This document shows positions 30,503-42,675 of a stretch of DNA of 48,034 bases, piece by piece (position 1 is the first letter of the stretch; every line of letters starts with the position of its first letter). The position numbers were made by a program, and so were the translations under genes. The notes under the pieces are model-generated. The model did no database searches. It saw nothing but the letters and a program-made list of their open reading frames with translations, and was not told the DNA's origin. This DNA is from a bacterium (GTDB taxonomy: Bacteria; Zhuqueibacterota; QNDG01; DTFT01). The stretch is from positions 1 to 48,034 of the forward strand of contig JAFGAX010000106.1 in the NCBI GenBank assembly GCA_016933415.1. The letters are read 5' to 3'.

Positions 30503-31654
30503 TCACCTCTCATACGTCACCGCGTTTCCCGTGAACCGCCAGGGAGGCCCGGCGGAAGGATCCTGCTTCTCGATCTTCAGATGGGACGGGTCCGTCATCT
30601 GCACCAGTAAAATGTCCCGGATGGTTCCGGGGCCGTCGCACAGATTTCGTATGCCGTACCGGTACAACCGGCCGTCCGGCCGCACGCGATGAAACAGCCT
30701 GTCCACCGTGCCCGTGTCCGCCGGGGTGAATGTATAGGATCCCGGGCCCAACCCGGTCAATGAAATGCCCGCTGAAAACACCGGAATGTCCGGATCCGCG
30801 TTGTGGTACACGAGCGCGATATGGGGATCTTCCGGGAACGTCGGAGTTCCAGTTCTGAACCAGATACCCTGGGCCGTGCCTGCGCTGTCATATCCCACGG
30901 TTCCGCCGATGGGCGGCTTGGTTCTGAAGCCCGGCCTGCCGCACAGGAATTCGCCGCAGACCGGTGTCAGAATGGCGACAATTTCGTCCGTGAAATAGTC
31001 CAGCGGAGAAACCGAATGCGGATACAGGTATTCGTCGAATCGATTGCTGACAAAGTCAACGCTCCGGGTTTCGTCGTACACGCCGAAGTCCATGCCCAGC
31101 TGGCCGGGATTCCCGCCCATCACTGCGATTGTGTCTCCCGCTGAAACGGGGATGTCCGTCCAGTAGAGGCATTGCCGGTACGTGTCCCCGCCCGTGCTGT
31201 ATTCGTCGCAATCGGGTTCACCGGATGCCCGGGCGCGGGTCATGAGATCCTCACGCATGCGGAACAGGTGCCCCAGTACGATCTGGAAACGGCCGCGGTT
31301 CGCGGAAAGCGTCACGGCGTAATCCGTATACCCCTTGTTCACGTGCTCCGTGGCCGTGATGCGGCTGATCGTCATGTCGCCGGGGCTGAACACGGGCGTC
31401 TGCGCCATGTGGTCGTTCAGATAAAACCCCCCATGGTCGGACGGGAACACGTGCCCGGGCTGGTTCATGTGCCCCAGGTTCACCATGAGGTAGAAAGCCT
31501 CCCTGTGGATGGGCATTACCGTCAGGAATCCCTTCCCGATGTCCATTCCCGGATCCGTTGTGTTCTTCCCGGATTTACATGAGATCAGCAAAACCATGAG
31601 AATGAACAACGCCAGATGCCTATATTGAGAAAACACGCGGATCCGGTTTTCCAT
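30503..31654 (-). CDS. Lipoprotein with degenerate M23 (lysostaphin-like) fold
   Basis: 383 residues. Signal with lipobox LLISC (Cys26). The centre resembles an M23 peptidase barrel: HVFPSDHGGFYLND (His68, Asp73, His74), VFSPGDMTISRI, VLGHLF (His129), PVSAGDTIAVMGG, then GMDFGVYDE (Asp189). The canonical HxxxD and HxH zinc sites are not clearly kept, so it may bind peptidoglycan or glycan without cleaving it (inference). The C-terminal 170 residues are unassigned and contain Cys pairs (CGEFLC). ATG 31654 has GGAGGCGC upstream. Confidence 0.65.
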   Translation of the reverse strand: MENRIRVFSQYRHLALFILMVLLISCKSGKNTTDPGMDIGKGFLTVMPIHREAFYLMVNLGHMNQPGHVFPSDHGGFYLNDHMAQTPVFSPGDMTISRITATEHVNKGYTDYAVTLSANRGRFQIVLGHLFRMREDLMTRARASGEPDCDEYSTGGDTYRQCLYWTDIPVSAGDTIAVMGGNPGQLGMDFGVYDETRSVDFVSNRFDEYLYPHSVSPLDYFTDEIVAILTPVCGEFLCGRPGFRTKPPIGGTVGYDSAGTAQGIWFRTGTPTFPEDPHIALVYHNADPDIPVFSAGISLTGLGPGSYTFTPADTGTVDRLFHRVRPDGRLYRYGIRNLCDGPGTIRDILLVQMTDPSHLKIEKQDPSAGPPWRFTGNAVTYER

Positions 31655-31840
31655 GATGCGCCTCCGTTCCTCCGTTGACATCGGACGGCCTTCCGCTCGT
31701 CAGGGGATGAATCCCCGGACGGATCGAACATCCGCCCTGAATGAGATGACTACGGCAGTAAGATAACGAAAATGAACCAAAGATCAAGCGAAACATCCGG
31801 TCGACTCCTGTCCGCTTCCCGTCCGACATCCATCCTGCGT

Positions 31841-31875
31841 AAAAACCTCCCGCGGATCTGTAAAACCGCGGGAGG
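31841..31875 (-). terminator. Terminator-like hairpin upstream of hrpB
   Basis: CCTCCCGCGG (31846-31855) / CCGCGGGAGG (31866-31875) with a T run on the minus-strand side. No minus-strand gene ends here, so it may stop antisense transcription or be a dispersed copy of the same hairpin found at 2997 and 30360. The rest of 31655-31988 shows no gene. Confidence 0.55.
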
Positions 31876-31988
31876 CTCTCCTGGAACCGGGGGAAGTCAT
31901 GTAAAACCAGGCCTGAAAAGCCGGATGCTGACTACTCGCAATCCCCCTTGCATTCCCCATCCGCAAGTGTTAACTTTTTCTGTTTCTT

Positions 31989-34463
31989 ATGAATGCAATA
32001 ACAATGACATTCCCCGTCGAACCCTGCATTCCGGCCCTGTCCAGGGCTCTGGAAACGAACGGCTGCGCCGTGCTGGCCGCGCCTCCGGGAGCGGGCAAGA
32101 CCGTGCGCGTTCCCCTTGCCCTGGACGGATCCCCCTGGCTCGAAGGAAAAAAAATCATCATGCTCGAGCCGCGCAGGCTCGCGGCCAGGCGCGCGGCTGA
32201 ATTCATGTCAAGCCTGATCGGCCGTAAAACCGGCGAAACAGTCGGTTACCGGATACGCGGGCAGAGCGTGGTCGGCAGAGACACGAAAATCGAAGTCGTG
32301 ACCGAGGGCATTCTCACACGCATGCTGCACGACAGGCCGGGCCTGGAGGATGTCGGTCTCCTCATATTCGACGAATTCCACGAGCGCAGTCTGCACGCGG
32401 ACCTCGGGCTGGCATTTTCGCTCGACACCCGGCGCCACCTCCGGCCGGATTTGCGCATCCTGGTCATGTCCGCCACTCTGGACTGCGCGGCCGTGTCGAA
32501 TCTTCTCGGAAAATCGCCCGTTATCACCGGGGATACGCCGAGCTTCCCCGTGGAAACCCGTTACAGTCAATTCCAGGCCGACAGGCCCCTGCCGCATCGC
32601 GTCGCGGACGCGGTTCGCCGGGGCCTGTCGCTTTCGGACGGCGATGTGCTGGTGTTCCTGCCGGGAATGGGCGAAATGCGGGCCGTGGAGACTCTTCTGG
32701 CCGGCAAGCCGGAACCGGATGTGAAGGTGCACCTGCTGCACGGCGATCTGTCTCCCGCAATTCAGGAAGCTGCGTTTGCGCCAGCGGCCGAAGGAACCCG
32801 GAAGGTGATCCTGTCCACAAGCATCGCCGAGACCAGCCTGACCATCGACGGCATACGCGTTGTGGTGGACTCCGGGCTCAGCCGCGTCTCCCGTTTCGAC
32901 ACGAGGCGCGGCATGTCCGGCCTGGTCACGGTGCCGGTGTCCCGTGCCGTGGCGGATCAACGCAGGGGACGCGCGGGCCGCACCGCTCCCGGACTGTGCC
33001 TGCGGCTGTGGATCGAGGCGGAACACGACCGCCTTCCTGAAAACCCGCTCCCGGAGATCCGGACCGCGGATCTGGCGCATCTGGCGCTCGATCTCGCGGT
33101 GTGGGGAGAGCCCTTTGCCGAAAACCTGTCCTTTCTGGATCCTCCGGATTCCGGCCGGCTCGGCACGGCCAGGGAATTGCTCATCGGCCTGGGGGCATTG
33201 AAACCCGACGGATCCCTGAGCCCGCACGGCAAACGCATGGCCGCACTTCCCATACATCCGCGTTTCAGCCACATGATACTCAAAGCCGCCGAAAGGGGCT
33301 GGGGATCGGCCTCATGTGAATTGGCCGCTTGCCTGGAGGAGGGTGGAACGGTTTCCGCAGGCCGGAAGCATGATGCGGACATCCGCTCCGGAATGGAAAA
33401 CCTGAAATCCGGCCGCGGCCCGGCCGTTGAAAGGATTCTGGCCCAGAAGCGGAGGCTCATCGAGAATGCGGGAATTGCCGGAAAGGACAGAGGCGAAGCT
33501 TCGGCCGGCCTGCTCCTGGCCTGGGCCTATCCGGATCGCATCGGACGCAGGCTTGCCGACCGGCCCGGTGTCTATCAGCTCGCAGGAGGATTTCCGGCTT
33601 CCCTGCCGCCGGGCCCCCTGTCTCGCGAGGAATTCATCGCTGTCGCGGAAGCGGATGCGGGAGGTTCGAACGCAGGAATCTATCTGGCCGCCCCGCTTTC
33701 GCGCAGGGAATTCGAGGATGAATTCGGTGACAAGATCGTCACGACTGAAACCGTGGAATGGGACGACCGGGCGGCGAGAGTGCTTTCGCGGACACAGCGC
33801 TGGTTCGGGAAACTGCTTCTGGATGAAACGGATGTGACGGGGGACCCGGAAAAAGTCGGCCGTGCCCTGATCACGGGCATCCGGCGGCTGGGCCTGCATG
33901 TTCTGCCGTGGGATGCGGAAGCGGAGCGTTTCAGGAACCGTGTCCGCTGGGCCGGGAGCGTTGTGCCGGACATGCCGGATTTTTCGGATCCGGCCCTGTT
34001 GGAGAAACTGGAGACATGGCTGCTGCCCTATCTGGACGGAATGTCCCGTCTCGACCAGCTGAGCCGTCTCGATCTCACGGAAATACTGAAAGCAGGGCTG
34101 AGTCATGATCAGCGCCGCGGCCTCGACTGCATGGCTCCTTCGCACATCCAGGTGCCGAGCGGGTCGCGAATAGCAATCGATTACGCCTCTCCGGCAGGCC
34201 CTGTTCTGGCCGTGCGCCTGCAGGAGATGTTCGGCCTGGCAGAGACTCCAGCCGTTGCTTCGGGACGCGTTCCCCTCACCCTGCACCTTCTTTCTCCCGC
34301 TTCCAGACCCCTGGCCGTCACCGCCGATCTTGCCAGTTTCTGGAAGAACACGTACGCCTCCATACGCAGGCAGATGCAGGCCCGCTATCCCCGGCACCAC
34401 TGGCCCGAGGACCCCATGGCCGCAGCGCCGACGAAGCGGACGAAAAAGCGGGCTCTGAAGTAA
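31989..34463 (+). CDS. hrpB: ATP-dependent helicase HrpB (DEAH/RHA family)
   Basis: 824 residues, normal HrpB length. Helicase motifs in order: Walker A APPGAGKT (31-38), DEFH box (128-131), SAT (161-163), STSIAETSLTIDG (motif V) and DQRRGRAGRTAPG (motif VI), then HA2 and the HrpB C-terminal region (GSRIAIDYASPAGPVLAVRL). RNA-dependent ATPase, exact role in bacteria unclear. No strong ribosome-binding site precedes ATG 31989; ATG 32004 is an alternative. Confidence 0.93.
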   Translation: MNAITMTFPVEPCIPALSRALETNGCAVLAAPPGAGKTVRVPLALDGSPWLEGKKIIMLEPRRLAARRAAEFMSSLIGRKTGETVGYRIRGQSVVGRDTKIEVVTEGILTRMLHDRPGLEDVGLLIFDEFHERSLHADLGLAFSLDTRRHLRPDLRILVMSATLDCAAVSNLLGKSPVITGDTPSFPVETRYSQFQADRPLPHRVADAVRRGLSLSDGDVLVFLPGMGEMRAVETLLAGKPEPDVKVHLLHGDLSPAIQEAAFAPAAEGTRKVILSTSIAETSLTIDGIRVVVDSGLSRVSRFDTRRGMSGLVTVPVSRAVADQRRGRAGRTAPGLCLRLWIEAEHDRLPENPLPEIRTADLAHLALDLAVWGEPFAENLSFLDPPDSGRLGTARELLIGLGALKPDGSLSPHGKRMAALPIHPRFSHMILKAAERGWGSASCELAACLEEGGTVSAGRKHDADIRSGMENLKSGRGPAVERILAQKRRLIENAGIAGKDRGEASAGLLLAWAYPDRIGRRLADRPGVYQLAGGFPASLPPGPLSREEFIAVAEADAGGSNAGIYLAAPLSRREFEDEFGDKIVTTETVEWDDRAARVLSRTQRWFGKLLLDETDVTGDPEKVGRALITGIRRLGLHVLPWDAEAERFRNRVRWAGSVVPDMPDFSDPALLEKLETWLLPYLDGMSRLDQLSRLDLTEILKAGLSHDQRRGLDCMAPSHIQVPSGSRIAIDYASPAGPVLAVRLQEMFGLAETPAVASGRVPLTLHLLSPASRPLAVTADLASFWKNTYASIRRQMQARYPRHHWPEDPMAAAPTKRTKKRALK

Positions 34464-34464
34464 T

Positions 34465-34501
34465 GCCACCTCCCGAAGGTCCCGGACCTTCGGGAGGTGG
34501 C
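34465..34501 (+). terminator. Perfect 18-bp hairpin after hrpB
   Basis: Arms 34465-34482 and 34484-34501 are perfectly complementary (GCCACCTCCCGAAGG...), starting 2 nt after the hrpB stop. No U tract follows, so it is a strong stem without the classic tail; it still probably protects or ends the transcript. Confidence 0.65.
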
Positions 34502-34584
34502 GCCGCATACCTTCTTTATGTACAACCCCAGGGTTTCACGGATCTTCGGGATGTGTCCCCGCTTTTCCCCCGGCTTCAAACCGA

Positions 34585-34611
34585 TAAAAAACGGCGGACT
34601 CAGCCGCCGTT
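34585..34611 (-). terminator. Rho-independent terminator of katA
   Basis: AACGGCGG (34590-34597) / CCGCCGTT (34604-34611) followed on the minus strand by TTTTTTATC; about 30 nt after the katA stop. Confidence 0.82.
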
Positions 34612-34639
34612 CCCTGAAACAAGCCCTCCGGGACATTTC

Positions 34640-36103
34640 TTATTTCGGCACTTCACTCATCGGAATGCCCAACGCCTTGGCCACGCCCTCGCCGTACGCG
34701 GCATCGGCCCTGAAGCAATTGCCCATGTGGCGTATTTTTATCTCGCGGGGCGCGTCGCCCATGGCCCTCGCGGTGTTTTCGAAGAGGACCTTCTGCTGGC
34801 CGGCGTTCATGAGGCGGAACAGCTTGCCCGGCTGGGTGAAGTAATCAGCGTCGTCCGCGCGGTGGTCCCAATGCCCGGCCGCGCCTTCAAGGGCCAGGGG
34901 CGGTTCTTCGTATTGCTTCTGCTCCTGCCATTCGCCGTAGCTGTTGGGCTCGTACGCCAGCGTACCGCCGTAGTTCCCGTCGGTTCTCATCGCGCCGTCG
35001 CGGTGATAGCTGTGGTAGGGACAGCGGGGGGCATTGACCGGAATCTGGTGGTGGTTCACGCCGAGCCGGTACCGCTGGGCGTCGCCGTACGAGAACAGCC
35101 GGCCCTGAAGCATCTTGTCCGGCGAAAAGCCGATGCCGGGAACGATGTTCGCCGGGTTGAAAGCCGCCTGCTCGACCTCGGCGAAGTAGTTTTCAGGGTT
35201 CCGGTTGAGTTCCATGACGCCGACGTCGATGAGCGGATAGTCCTTGTGGAACCAGACCTTGGTCAGGTCGAACGGGTTGTACGGCATTTTGGCCGCGTCC
35301 TTCTCGGGCATGACCTGGATGGCCATCTTCCACTTCGGGAAATCACCCTTTTCAATGCTCTCGAAAAGATCCCGCTGGTTGCTTTCCCTGTCCTTCGCGA
35401 CGATTGCCTCCGCCTCCCCGTCCGTCAGGTTCTTGATGCCCTGCTGGCAGACCAGGTGAAACTTCACCCAGAAACGCTCGTTTTTCGAGTTGATCAGGCT
35501 GAACGTGTGGCTGCCGAAGCCGTGCATGTGCCGGTACGACAGCGGAATGCCCCGTTCGCTCATGGTGATGGTGACCTGGTGCAGGGCCTCGGGCAGGGAA
35601 GTCCAGAAATCCCAGTTGTTCCTGGCGCTCCTGAGGTTGGTCTTGGGGTCTCGTTTCACCGCGTGGTTGAGATCCGGGAATTTCAGGGGATCCTTTAAAA
35701 AGAAAACCGGCGTATTGTTCCCGACCAGGTCCCAGTTGCCCTCATCGGTGTAGAACTTCATGGCGAAGCCCCGGATATCCCGTTCCGCGTCCGCGGCGCC
35801 CCTTTCCCCTGCGACAGTTGAAAAGCGGACGAAGCACTCGGTTTTTTTGCCGACCTTGGAGAAGATGCTGGCTTTGGTGTACCGGGTGATGTCGTGCGTG
35901 ACCGTGAACGTGCCGTACGCGCCCGATCCCTTGGCGTGCATGCGCCGCTCCGGAATGACCTCCCGGTCGAAGTGGGCCAGTTTCTCGAGGAACCAGACGT
36001 CCTGCAGCAGTCCGGGGCCCCGCGGCCCGGCGGTCATCAGATTCTGGTTGTCCGTGACAGGCGCGCCGTTGCGCGTGGTGAGTTTTTTCTTTTCGTCTTT
36101 CAT
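34640..36103 (-). CDS. katA: Monofunctional haem catalase (clade 3, small subunit)
   Basis: 487 residues. Catalytic His56 in [14 protein letters not shown], distal Asn in [11 protein letters not shown] (about 129), proximal haem-ligand Tyr in [14 protein letters not shown] (about 340). Destroys hydrogen peroxide in the cytoplasm. Start at 36103, because GGAGGG lies 8 nt upstream. That site is made of the last codons of the upstream DUF454 gene, so the two genes are translationally coupled. Confidence 0.95.
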   Translation of the reverse strand: MKDEKKKLTTRNGAPVTDNQNLMTAGPRGPGLLQDVWFLEKLAHFDREVIPERRMHAKGSGAYGTFTVTHDITRYTKASIFSKVGKKTECFVRFSTVAGERGAADAERDIRGFAMKFYTDEGNWDLVGNNTPVFFLKDPLKFPDLNHAVKRDPKTNLRSARNNWDFWTSLPEALHQVTITMSERGIPLSYRHMHGFGSHTFSLINSKNERFWVKFHLVCQQGIKNLTDGEAEAIVAKDRESNQRDLFESIEKGDFPKWKMAIQVMPEKDAAKMPYNPFDLTKVWFHKDYPLIDVGVMELNRNPENYFAEVEQAAFNPANIVPGIGFSPDKMLQGRLFSYGDAQRYRLGVNHHQIPVNAPRCPYHSYHRDGAMRTDGNYGGTLAYEPNSYGEWQEQKQYEEPPLALEGAAGHWDHRADDADYFTQPGKLFRLMNAGQQKVLFENTARAMGDAPREIKIRHMGNCFRADAAYGEGVAKALGIPMSEVPK

Positions 36104-36107
36104 GGGT

Positions 36108-36566
36108 TTACCCTCCTGATTCCCCGGTTTGACAGCCATTCTCAGGCGGCGGCGCCTCCCGAAGGCTGAAAGCCTTCCGGAGGCGGTTTTTTTCCGGCCT
36201 GAACGTTTTGATTTTCAGAAGATGAATCGTGACTCCGACTGCGACGATCAGTAAAAAAAACCGTATCCAGAACGACGTGACCGCAAACACGGCAGTGGCG
36301 CCGATGGTCAGCCACAACAGCAGAAGCGTGGTGATTTTCTGCTTCAGCGGAAGGCCTCTCCCTTCCCGGTAATTCCGCAAAATGGCCCCGAACCAGCGGT
36401 TGGTCATGAGCCACCGGTAAAACCGCTGAGAGCTTCGGGCGTAACAGGCCGCGGCAAGAAGCAAAAAAGGCGTGGTCGGCAGAACCGGCAGGAACATGCC
36501 GATGAACCCCAGGCCCACGCATGCCGTGCCCGCCGCCACCAGCAGCATGCGTACCGGACGCGTCAT
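36108..36566 (-). CDS. DUF454 (YbaN-like) inner membrane protein
   Basis: 152 residues with about four hydrophobic segments; family motif [20 protein letters not shown], then CYARSS and [18 protein letters not shown]. Function unknown. It ends 4 nt before the katA start. Its last about 25 codons are encoded by a hairpin with a C·C mismatch (36155-36185), suggesting the native C-terminus was extended or replaced by a repeat. Confidence 0.85.
   Translation of the reverse strand: MTRPVRMLLVAAGTACVGLGFIGMFLPVLPTTPFLLLAAACYARSSQRFYRWLMTNRWFGAILRNYREGRGLPLKQKITTLLLLWLTIGATAVFAVTSFWIRFFLLIVAVGVTIHLLKIKTFRPEKNRLRKAFSLREAPPPENGCQTGESGG
36155..36195 (+). terminator. Plus-strand terminator-like hairpin inside the DUF454 3' coding end
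   Basis: GCCTCCCGAAGGC (36155-36167) / GCCTTCCGGAGGC (36173-36185), one C·C mismatch, then GGTTTTTTT on the plus strand. It is antisense to DUF454, so it could stop antisense transcription or be a repeat copy related to the 34465 hairpin. Confidence 0.5.
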
Positions 36567-36612
36567 CCGGCGCTCCGGACGGGCGGCATGTCAACGGCGG
36601 ATCGAATCCGGC

Positions 36613-37440
36613 TCACAGCATCACCGCCAATCCCCACATGTGATACAGGTCCGTGCCTTTCGGAAGCTCCAGGTATTTGAACCGGTACGACAGGGCGATC
36701 CTGCGCGTGAGGAACAGGTTGGCCATGGCCGAAACCGACGTGTAATCCGATTCTCCGTTGAATGCGCCGTAGACTTTACCCTCCAGCTCCAGCAGGTGGA
36801 ACAAGTGGCTGTTCAGGTTCAGCCCGGCCAGGCCGAAAAAATCATCCTGATCGATGCTTTCCGAAATCCGGGTGAGCGGCGCGGGTCCGGGCGGATCCAC
36901 GGCCAGGCTCAGGTCTCCCCGGACGCCCTGGTATTGCGCCCCGGCCCAGGGCATGATCCCGACTACCAGCAGTTTCGGACGGAATTCAAACCGGTACCCG
37001 AAGCGGCCGTACGGGATGAACAGGTTGTTCACGAGGCTGAACCCGGTCAAGGCCGGCATGATCGTCGGCGCAATCCGCGGTCCGGCGTCCATGTCAATGC
37101 GCAGGACCTCAGCGCCCGCGCCCGCCACCCATTTGCCCCTTCCGCCCGCCCTGAAATAACGATCATAGATGAAATGTCCGCCCCAGAGCGTGCTGTAGTT
37201 CACGTCGGACGACTGGTACACAAAGGCATTCCACTGGCAACGTTCCGGGTCAACCCATTGGACGAACAGGCCCTTTAAAAAGCCGGTATCCTCGAGGTCC
37301 ATGCCCCTGGCCTCGTTCCTGTACGCGTCGGTGATGGTTCCGGCGTACGGGCAGACCAGCCGGATGGTGCGGGCCTGAAGAGAAGAGGCGGTGGACAGTA
37401 CCAGCACCCATGCGAATACACGTACATGTGATTTTCTCAT
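36613..37440 (-). CDS. Hypothetical outer-membrane beta-barrel-like protein
   Basis: 275 residues. Signal peptide about 1-23 (VFAWVLVLSTASSLQA). The mature part is rich in alternating aromatic and Gly residues (WGGHFIYDRYFRAGGRGKW, FIPYGRFGYRFEFRPKLLVV, SYRFKYLELP), as in small outer-membrane barrels. No family recognised. ATG 37440 has GGAGGATGG directly upstream, better than the longer frame from 37566. Confidence 0.65.
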   Translation of the reverse strand: MRKSHVRVFAWVLVLSTASSLQARTIRLVCPYAGTITDAYRNEARGMDLEDTGFLKGLFVQWVDPERCQWNAFVYQSSDVNYSTLWGGHFIYDRYFRAGGRGKWVAGAGAEVLRIDMDAGPRIAPTIMPALTGFSLVNNLFIPYGRFGYRFEFRPKLLVVGIMPWAGAQYQGVRGDLSLAVDPPGPAPLTRISESIDQDDFFGLAGLNLNSHLFHLLELEGKVYGAFNGESDYTSVSAMANLFLTRRIALSYRFKYLELPKGTDLYHMWGLAVML

Positions 37441-37721
37441 CCATCCTCCAAAAAGGCGGCCTGCTTTGGTTTTGTGCGTTTCCGCGACAGGATCGTGGTG
37501 AATTTCAGAATTCCTGTTCAGCTTTGGATTGACAGAGAAAGCGAATTCAAAACAATAAATTAGCAATTATTCACATCAATGTCAACGGAAAGCCTTCCGC
37601 CGGCCGATTCCCGACGATGCGCCTGAAGTTTCGCGCCGGAGGAAGCCGCTCCCGATGATCCTGCCGAAAGGATCGCCGGACAGGAGCACAACCCGGGATG
37701 AAGCGGCCGTCCGTCCGCATG

Positions 37722-37756
37722 ACAAAAATCGCCCCGGGTTTTGAGCCCGGGGCGAT
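37722..37756 (-). terminator. Rho-independent terminator of the GH11 xylanase gene
   Basis: ATCGCCCCGGG (37728-37738) / CCCGGGGCGAT (37746-37756), then TTTTTGTC on the minus strand. Nothing else is evident in 37441-37846 apart from the likely promoter of the 36613 gene at its left end. Confidence 0.85.
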
Positions 37757-37846
37757 CATGCCGCAGCGTTTCAGGTCCGCTCACCCGGATGATCCGGGGA
37801 AGAAACCGGCCGGCAATCACCTCTTCCCCTTTTCCGGCCGAACCCG

Positions 37847-40085
<2,239 letters not shown>

Positions 40086-40445
40086 TCATTGCGTCAGCCA
40101 GTCCTTCGCCTCCTCCACCGTATCGAAAGGCTTGATCTCCTGTCCGATAAATGCAATGACCGCCCTGAGGAGTATCTTCTTGTAGCCCGGGACGCCCACT
40201 ACCGCCATTTTCCGGATATAAGGCCTGGTCCGCACGGCCGCGTTCTTGAGATATTCGACGATTTCCTGGGTTCCGCTCGTGTCGGTCACATTCACGAGAG
40301 ACAACACTGATTCCAGCCGCTCCTTGAGTGTTTGTTCGCTGGCATATTCCACCTCCGCCTTCAGGCCCTCCAGATCCGCGTGGAACCCCGAATAATCGGC
40401 ATACTGAATGCGTGCGCCCTTGTGAACCAGCCATGTGGATTTCAT
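40086..40445 (-). CDS. STAS/SEC14-like (SpoIIAA-like) domain protein
   Basis: 119 residues. Strand-helix pattern with IQYADYSGFHADLEGLKAEV, SVLSLVNVTDTSG, RPYIRKMAVVGVPGYKKILL and the final TVEEAKDWLTQ matches the stand-alone SpoIIAA-like family. Cytoplasmic, probably a ligand-binding or regulatory protein; no target is visible. ATG 40445 follows GGAGGGTTG. Confidence 0.8.
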   Translation of the reverse strand: MKSTWLVHKGARIQYADYSGFHADLEGLKAEVEYASEQTLKERLESVLSLVNVTDTSGTQEIVEYLKNAAVRTRPYIRKMAVVGVPGYKKILLRAVIAFIGQEIKPFDTVEEAKDWLTQ

Positions 40446-40590
40446 CAACCCTCCTCGTCAATGCGTTCGAGTGACGGCTCCACGCGGGGATGAGAACTCA
40501 TATATCAAAATAGCGATGCAGGGATCACGCGCAGAAGGCGGAATTCCCGCGCTGCCCGTCAGTCGCGGGAAATCATGTTCTCCGATCCCC

Positions 40591-42519
40591 TCACTTCCCC
40601 CCGCCCGACTCCCCCATCCTGCGGACAACCTCCAGGTTCAGTCCGTTATACGGATCCTTCCCCTCAGGAGTGTACAGATGATCGATCCGCTGCTGGTAGT
40701 GCCCGATGATCTTCCACCGTACCATCTTCATCGTGGAATTGATGAATCCATTCGCCTCGGTGAACGGCTCGTCGAGAAGAGCGAATGCCGCGGGCAACCA
40801 CACGCTCGGGAACAGGTTCTTCAGATCCGGATGCACGAAGAATTGCCGGATCGCCTCCGAGAACAGGCTGATCGCGGCCGTCTGACCCTCCGGTGAATCC
40901 GGGGACAGATTGGACTCCCTGAGTTTCTGAAGGACGGCCGCCGCGTCAGGGACGATCAGCGCGGTTGTATAGGGTTTCTGGCTGTTGAACAGCATGATCT
41001 GCCTGATGAACGGACAGCTCGTGTTCAGGCTTTCCTCAATGCCTTCGGGGCTGAATTTCTCGCCGATATCCGAGATGAGCAGGCTCTTGAATCGGCCGAG
41101 CACGACCAGGTAACCGTCCCCGTCCACGAATCCCATGTCTCCCGTGTACAGCCACCCGTCCCGGATCGTCGAGGCCGTGGACTCCGGATTCCGCCAGTAT
41201 CCCTGCATGACATTCTCGCCTTTGACGACGATCTCGCCCTTCTGACCCTGCGGGAGCACATTGCCGCCATCGTCGCAGATGCGGACTTGGAGGTCCGGCA
41301 GGATCCGGCCGGAAGTGCCCATTTTCATATGGCCGGGACGGTTGGCCGAGATCACAGGCGCGGCCTCGGTCAGCCCGTATCCCTGGTACACCGGAATGCC
41401 GATGGCCGCGAAGAACCGCTGGTATTGGATGTCGAGCAAAGCGCCGCCGCCCACGAAATACCGCAGCCTGCCGCCGAATCCCCCGCGTATCTTCGAAAAA
41501 AGAATACGGTCATAGAAAACGTGCAGCGGCTTTCTCAGCGGATTCCCCTTCCACCGGCCGTTGACGCATCCGTCCCCGTGAAAGGCATAGGCGTTCGCGA
41601 GGCCCTTTTTCAGGAGAGCGGACGCAGCCTTCCCTTTTGCCGCGATCTGGCGCTCGATGTTGGTCTTGAAATTGTCGGACAGGGCGGGCACGCTCAGCAG
41701 CAAAGTGGGCCGGATCTCCTTGATGTTCTTTCCGATGTTCCGCATGGTCGCGATCGCGGTGTCACCCGTTTCCACGGACGCCATGCTTGCCCCGCCTGAA
41801 ATGAGCGCGAACACGCCGCAGGTGTGGGCGAAGGAATGATCCCAGGGCAGGATGAGAAGAGACACGAAATGCGCCGGCAGATCGAAAAATGCCCGGGCCT
41901 GTTCCACGTTGGCCGTGTAATTGCGGTGTGTGAGCACGATGCCCTTGGGATCGGCCGTGGTGCCGGAGGTGTAGCAGATGTTGGCCGGGTCGCTCTCCGT
42001 GACGGAACGTTCGCGCTCGTATACCGGGCCGGGTTCCCGATAGAGGAGTTCCCTCCCTGTTTTCCGAACCTCGGCCATGGTCACAATGCCCTTTTCAGAG
42101 ATGCCGGTATCGTCCAGGACGATGACTCCCTCCAGTTCGTGGAGATCCTTACGGAGAGGCAGAATCTTGTGAAGCTGTCGGCTCGAGACAATGACGAATT
42201 TCGATCCGGAATGCGCGATGCGGAACCGGATTTCAGCCGGCTCCTGCAGTTTGACAGACAGGGGAACGTTGACGCCCCCGGCGAACAGAATTCCCAGCTC
42301 GGAAAAGACCCAGTCGTTCCTCCCCTCGGACAGGAGCGTGATCCGGTCGCCCCTGCCGAGGCCGAGACGGATCAGACCCGCCGCCGTCTCCTCGACGAGG
42401 CGCAGGGCGGTCCGATAATCGGTCGGCTGGTACACGCCGCCGGACTTCTCCCACATCATCGGATTATCCGGAAAGCGTTCGGCGCTGTCGCGGAAGAGGC
42501 GGTTGATGGTGCGCTGCAT
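40591..42519 (-). CDS. Long-chain acyl-CoA synthetase (AMP-forming)
   Basis: 642 residues. ATP motif YTSGTTADPKGIVLTH, then the linker motif YQGYGLTEAAPVIS, DGWLYTGDMGFVDGDGYLVV and LGRFKSLLISDIGEKFSPEG, and a C-terminal region typical of FadD15/long-chain synthetases. Activates fatty acids to acyl-CoA. AAAGGA precedes the ATG. Monocistronic as far as seen. Confidence 0.9.
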   Translation of the reverse strand: MQRTINRLFRDSAERFPDNPMMWEKSGGVYQPTDYRTALRLVEETAAGLIRLGLGRGDRITLLSEGRNDWVFSELGILFAGGVNVPLSVKLQEPAEIRFRIAHSGSKFVIVSSRQLHKILPLRKDLHELEGVIVLDDTGISEKGIVTMAEVRKTGRELLYREPGPVYERERSVTESDPANICYTSGTTADPKGIVLTHRNYTANVEQARAFFDLPAHFVSLLILPWDHSFAHTCGVFALISGGASMASVETGDTAIATMRNIGKNIKEIRPTLLLSVPALSDNFKTNIERQIAAKGKAASALLKKGLANAYAFHGDGCVNGRWKGNPLRKPLHVFYDRILFSKIRGGFGGRLRYFVGGGALLDIQYQRFFAAIGIPVYQGYGLTEAAPVISANRPGHMKMGTSGRILPDLQVRICDDGGNVLPQGQKGEIVVKGENVMQGYWRNPESTASTIRDGWLYTGDMGFVDGDGYLVVLGRFKSLLISDIGEKFSPEGIEESLNTSCPFIRQIMLFNSQKPYTTALIVPDAAAVLQKLRESNLSPDSPEGQTAAISLFSEAIRQFFVHPDLKNLFPSVWLPAAFALLDEPFTEANGFINSTMKMVRWKIIGHYQQRIDHLYTPEGKDPYNGLNLEVVRRMGESGGGK

Positions 42520-42675
42520 GGCGAATCCTTTCCGTGGAGATGGAATAGGGCAAGGTAAAAAACAGAGTTGTTTTTAACAAGCGGATTTTCAGCCCGGACG
42601 GGGTGGGAAGGGAAGACCCGGAAGATCCCGTTGAATTCTTAAGCGCAAGCGCCGGGCGCCTTCAAGGCTTCGATC

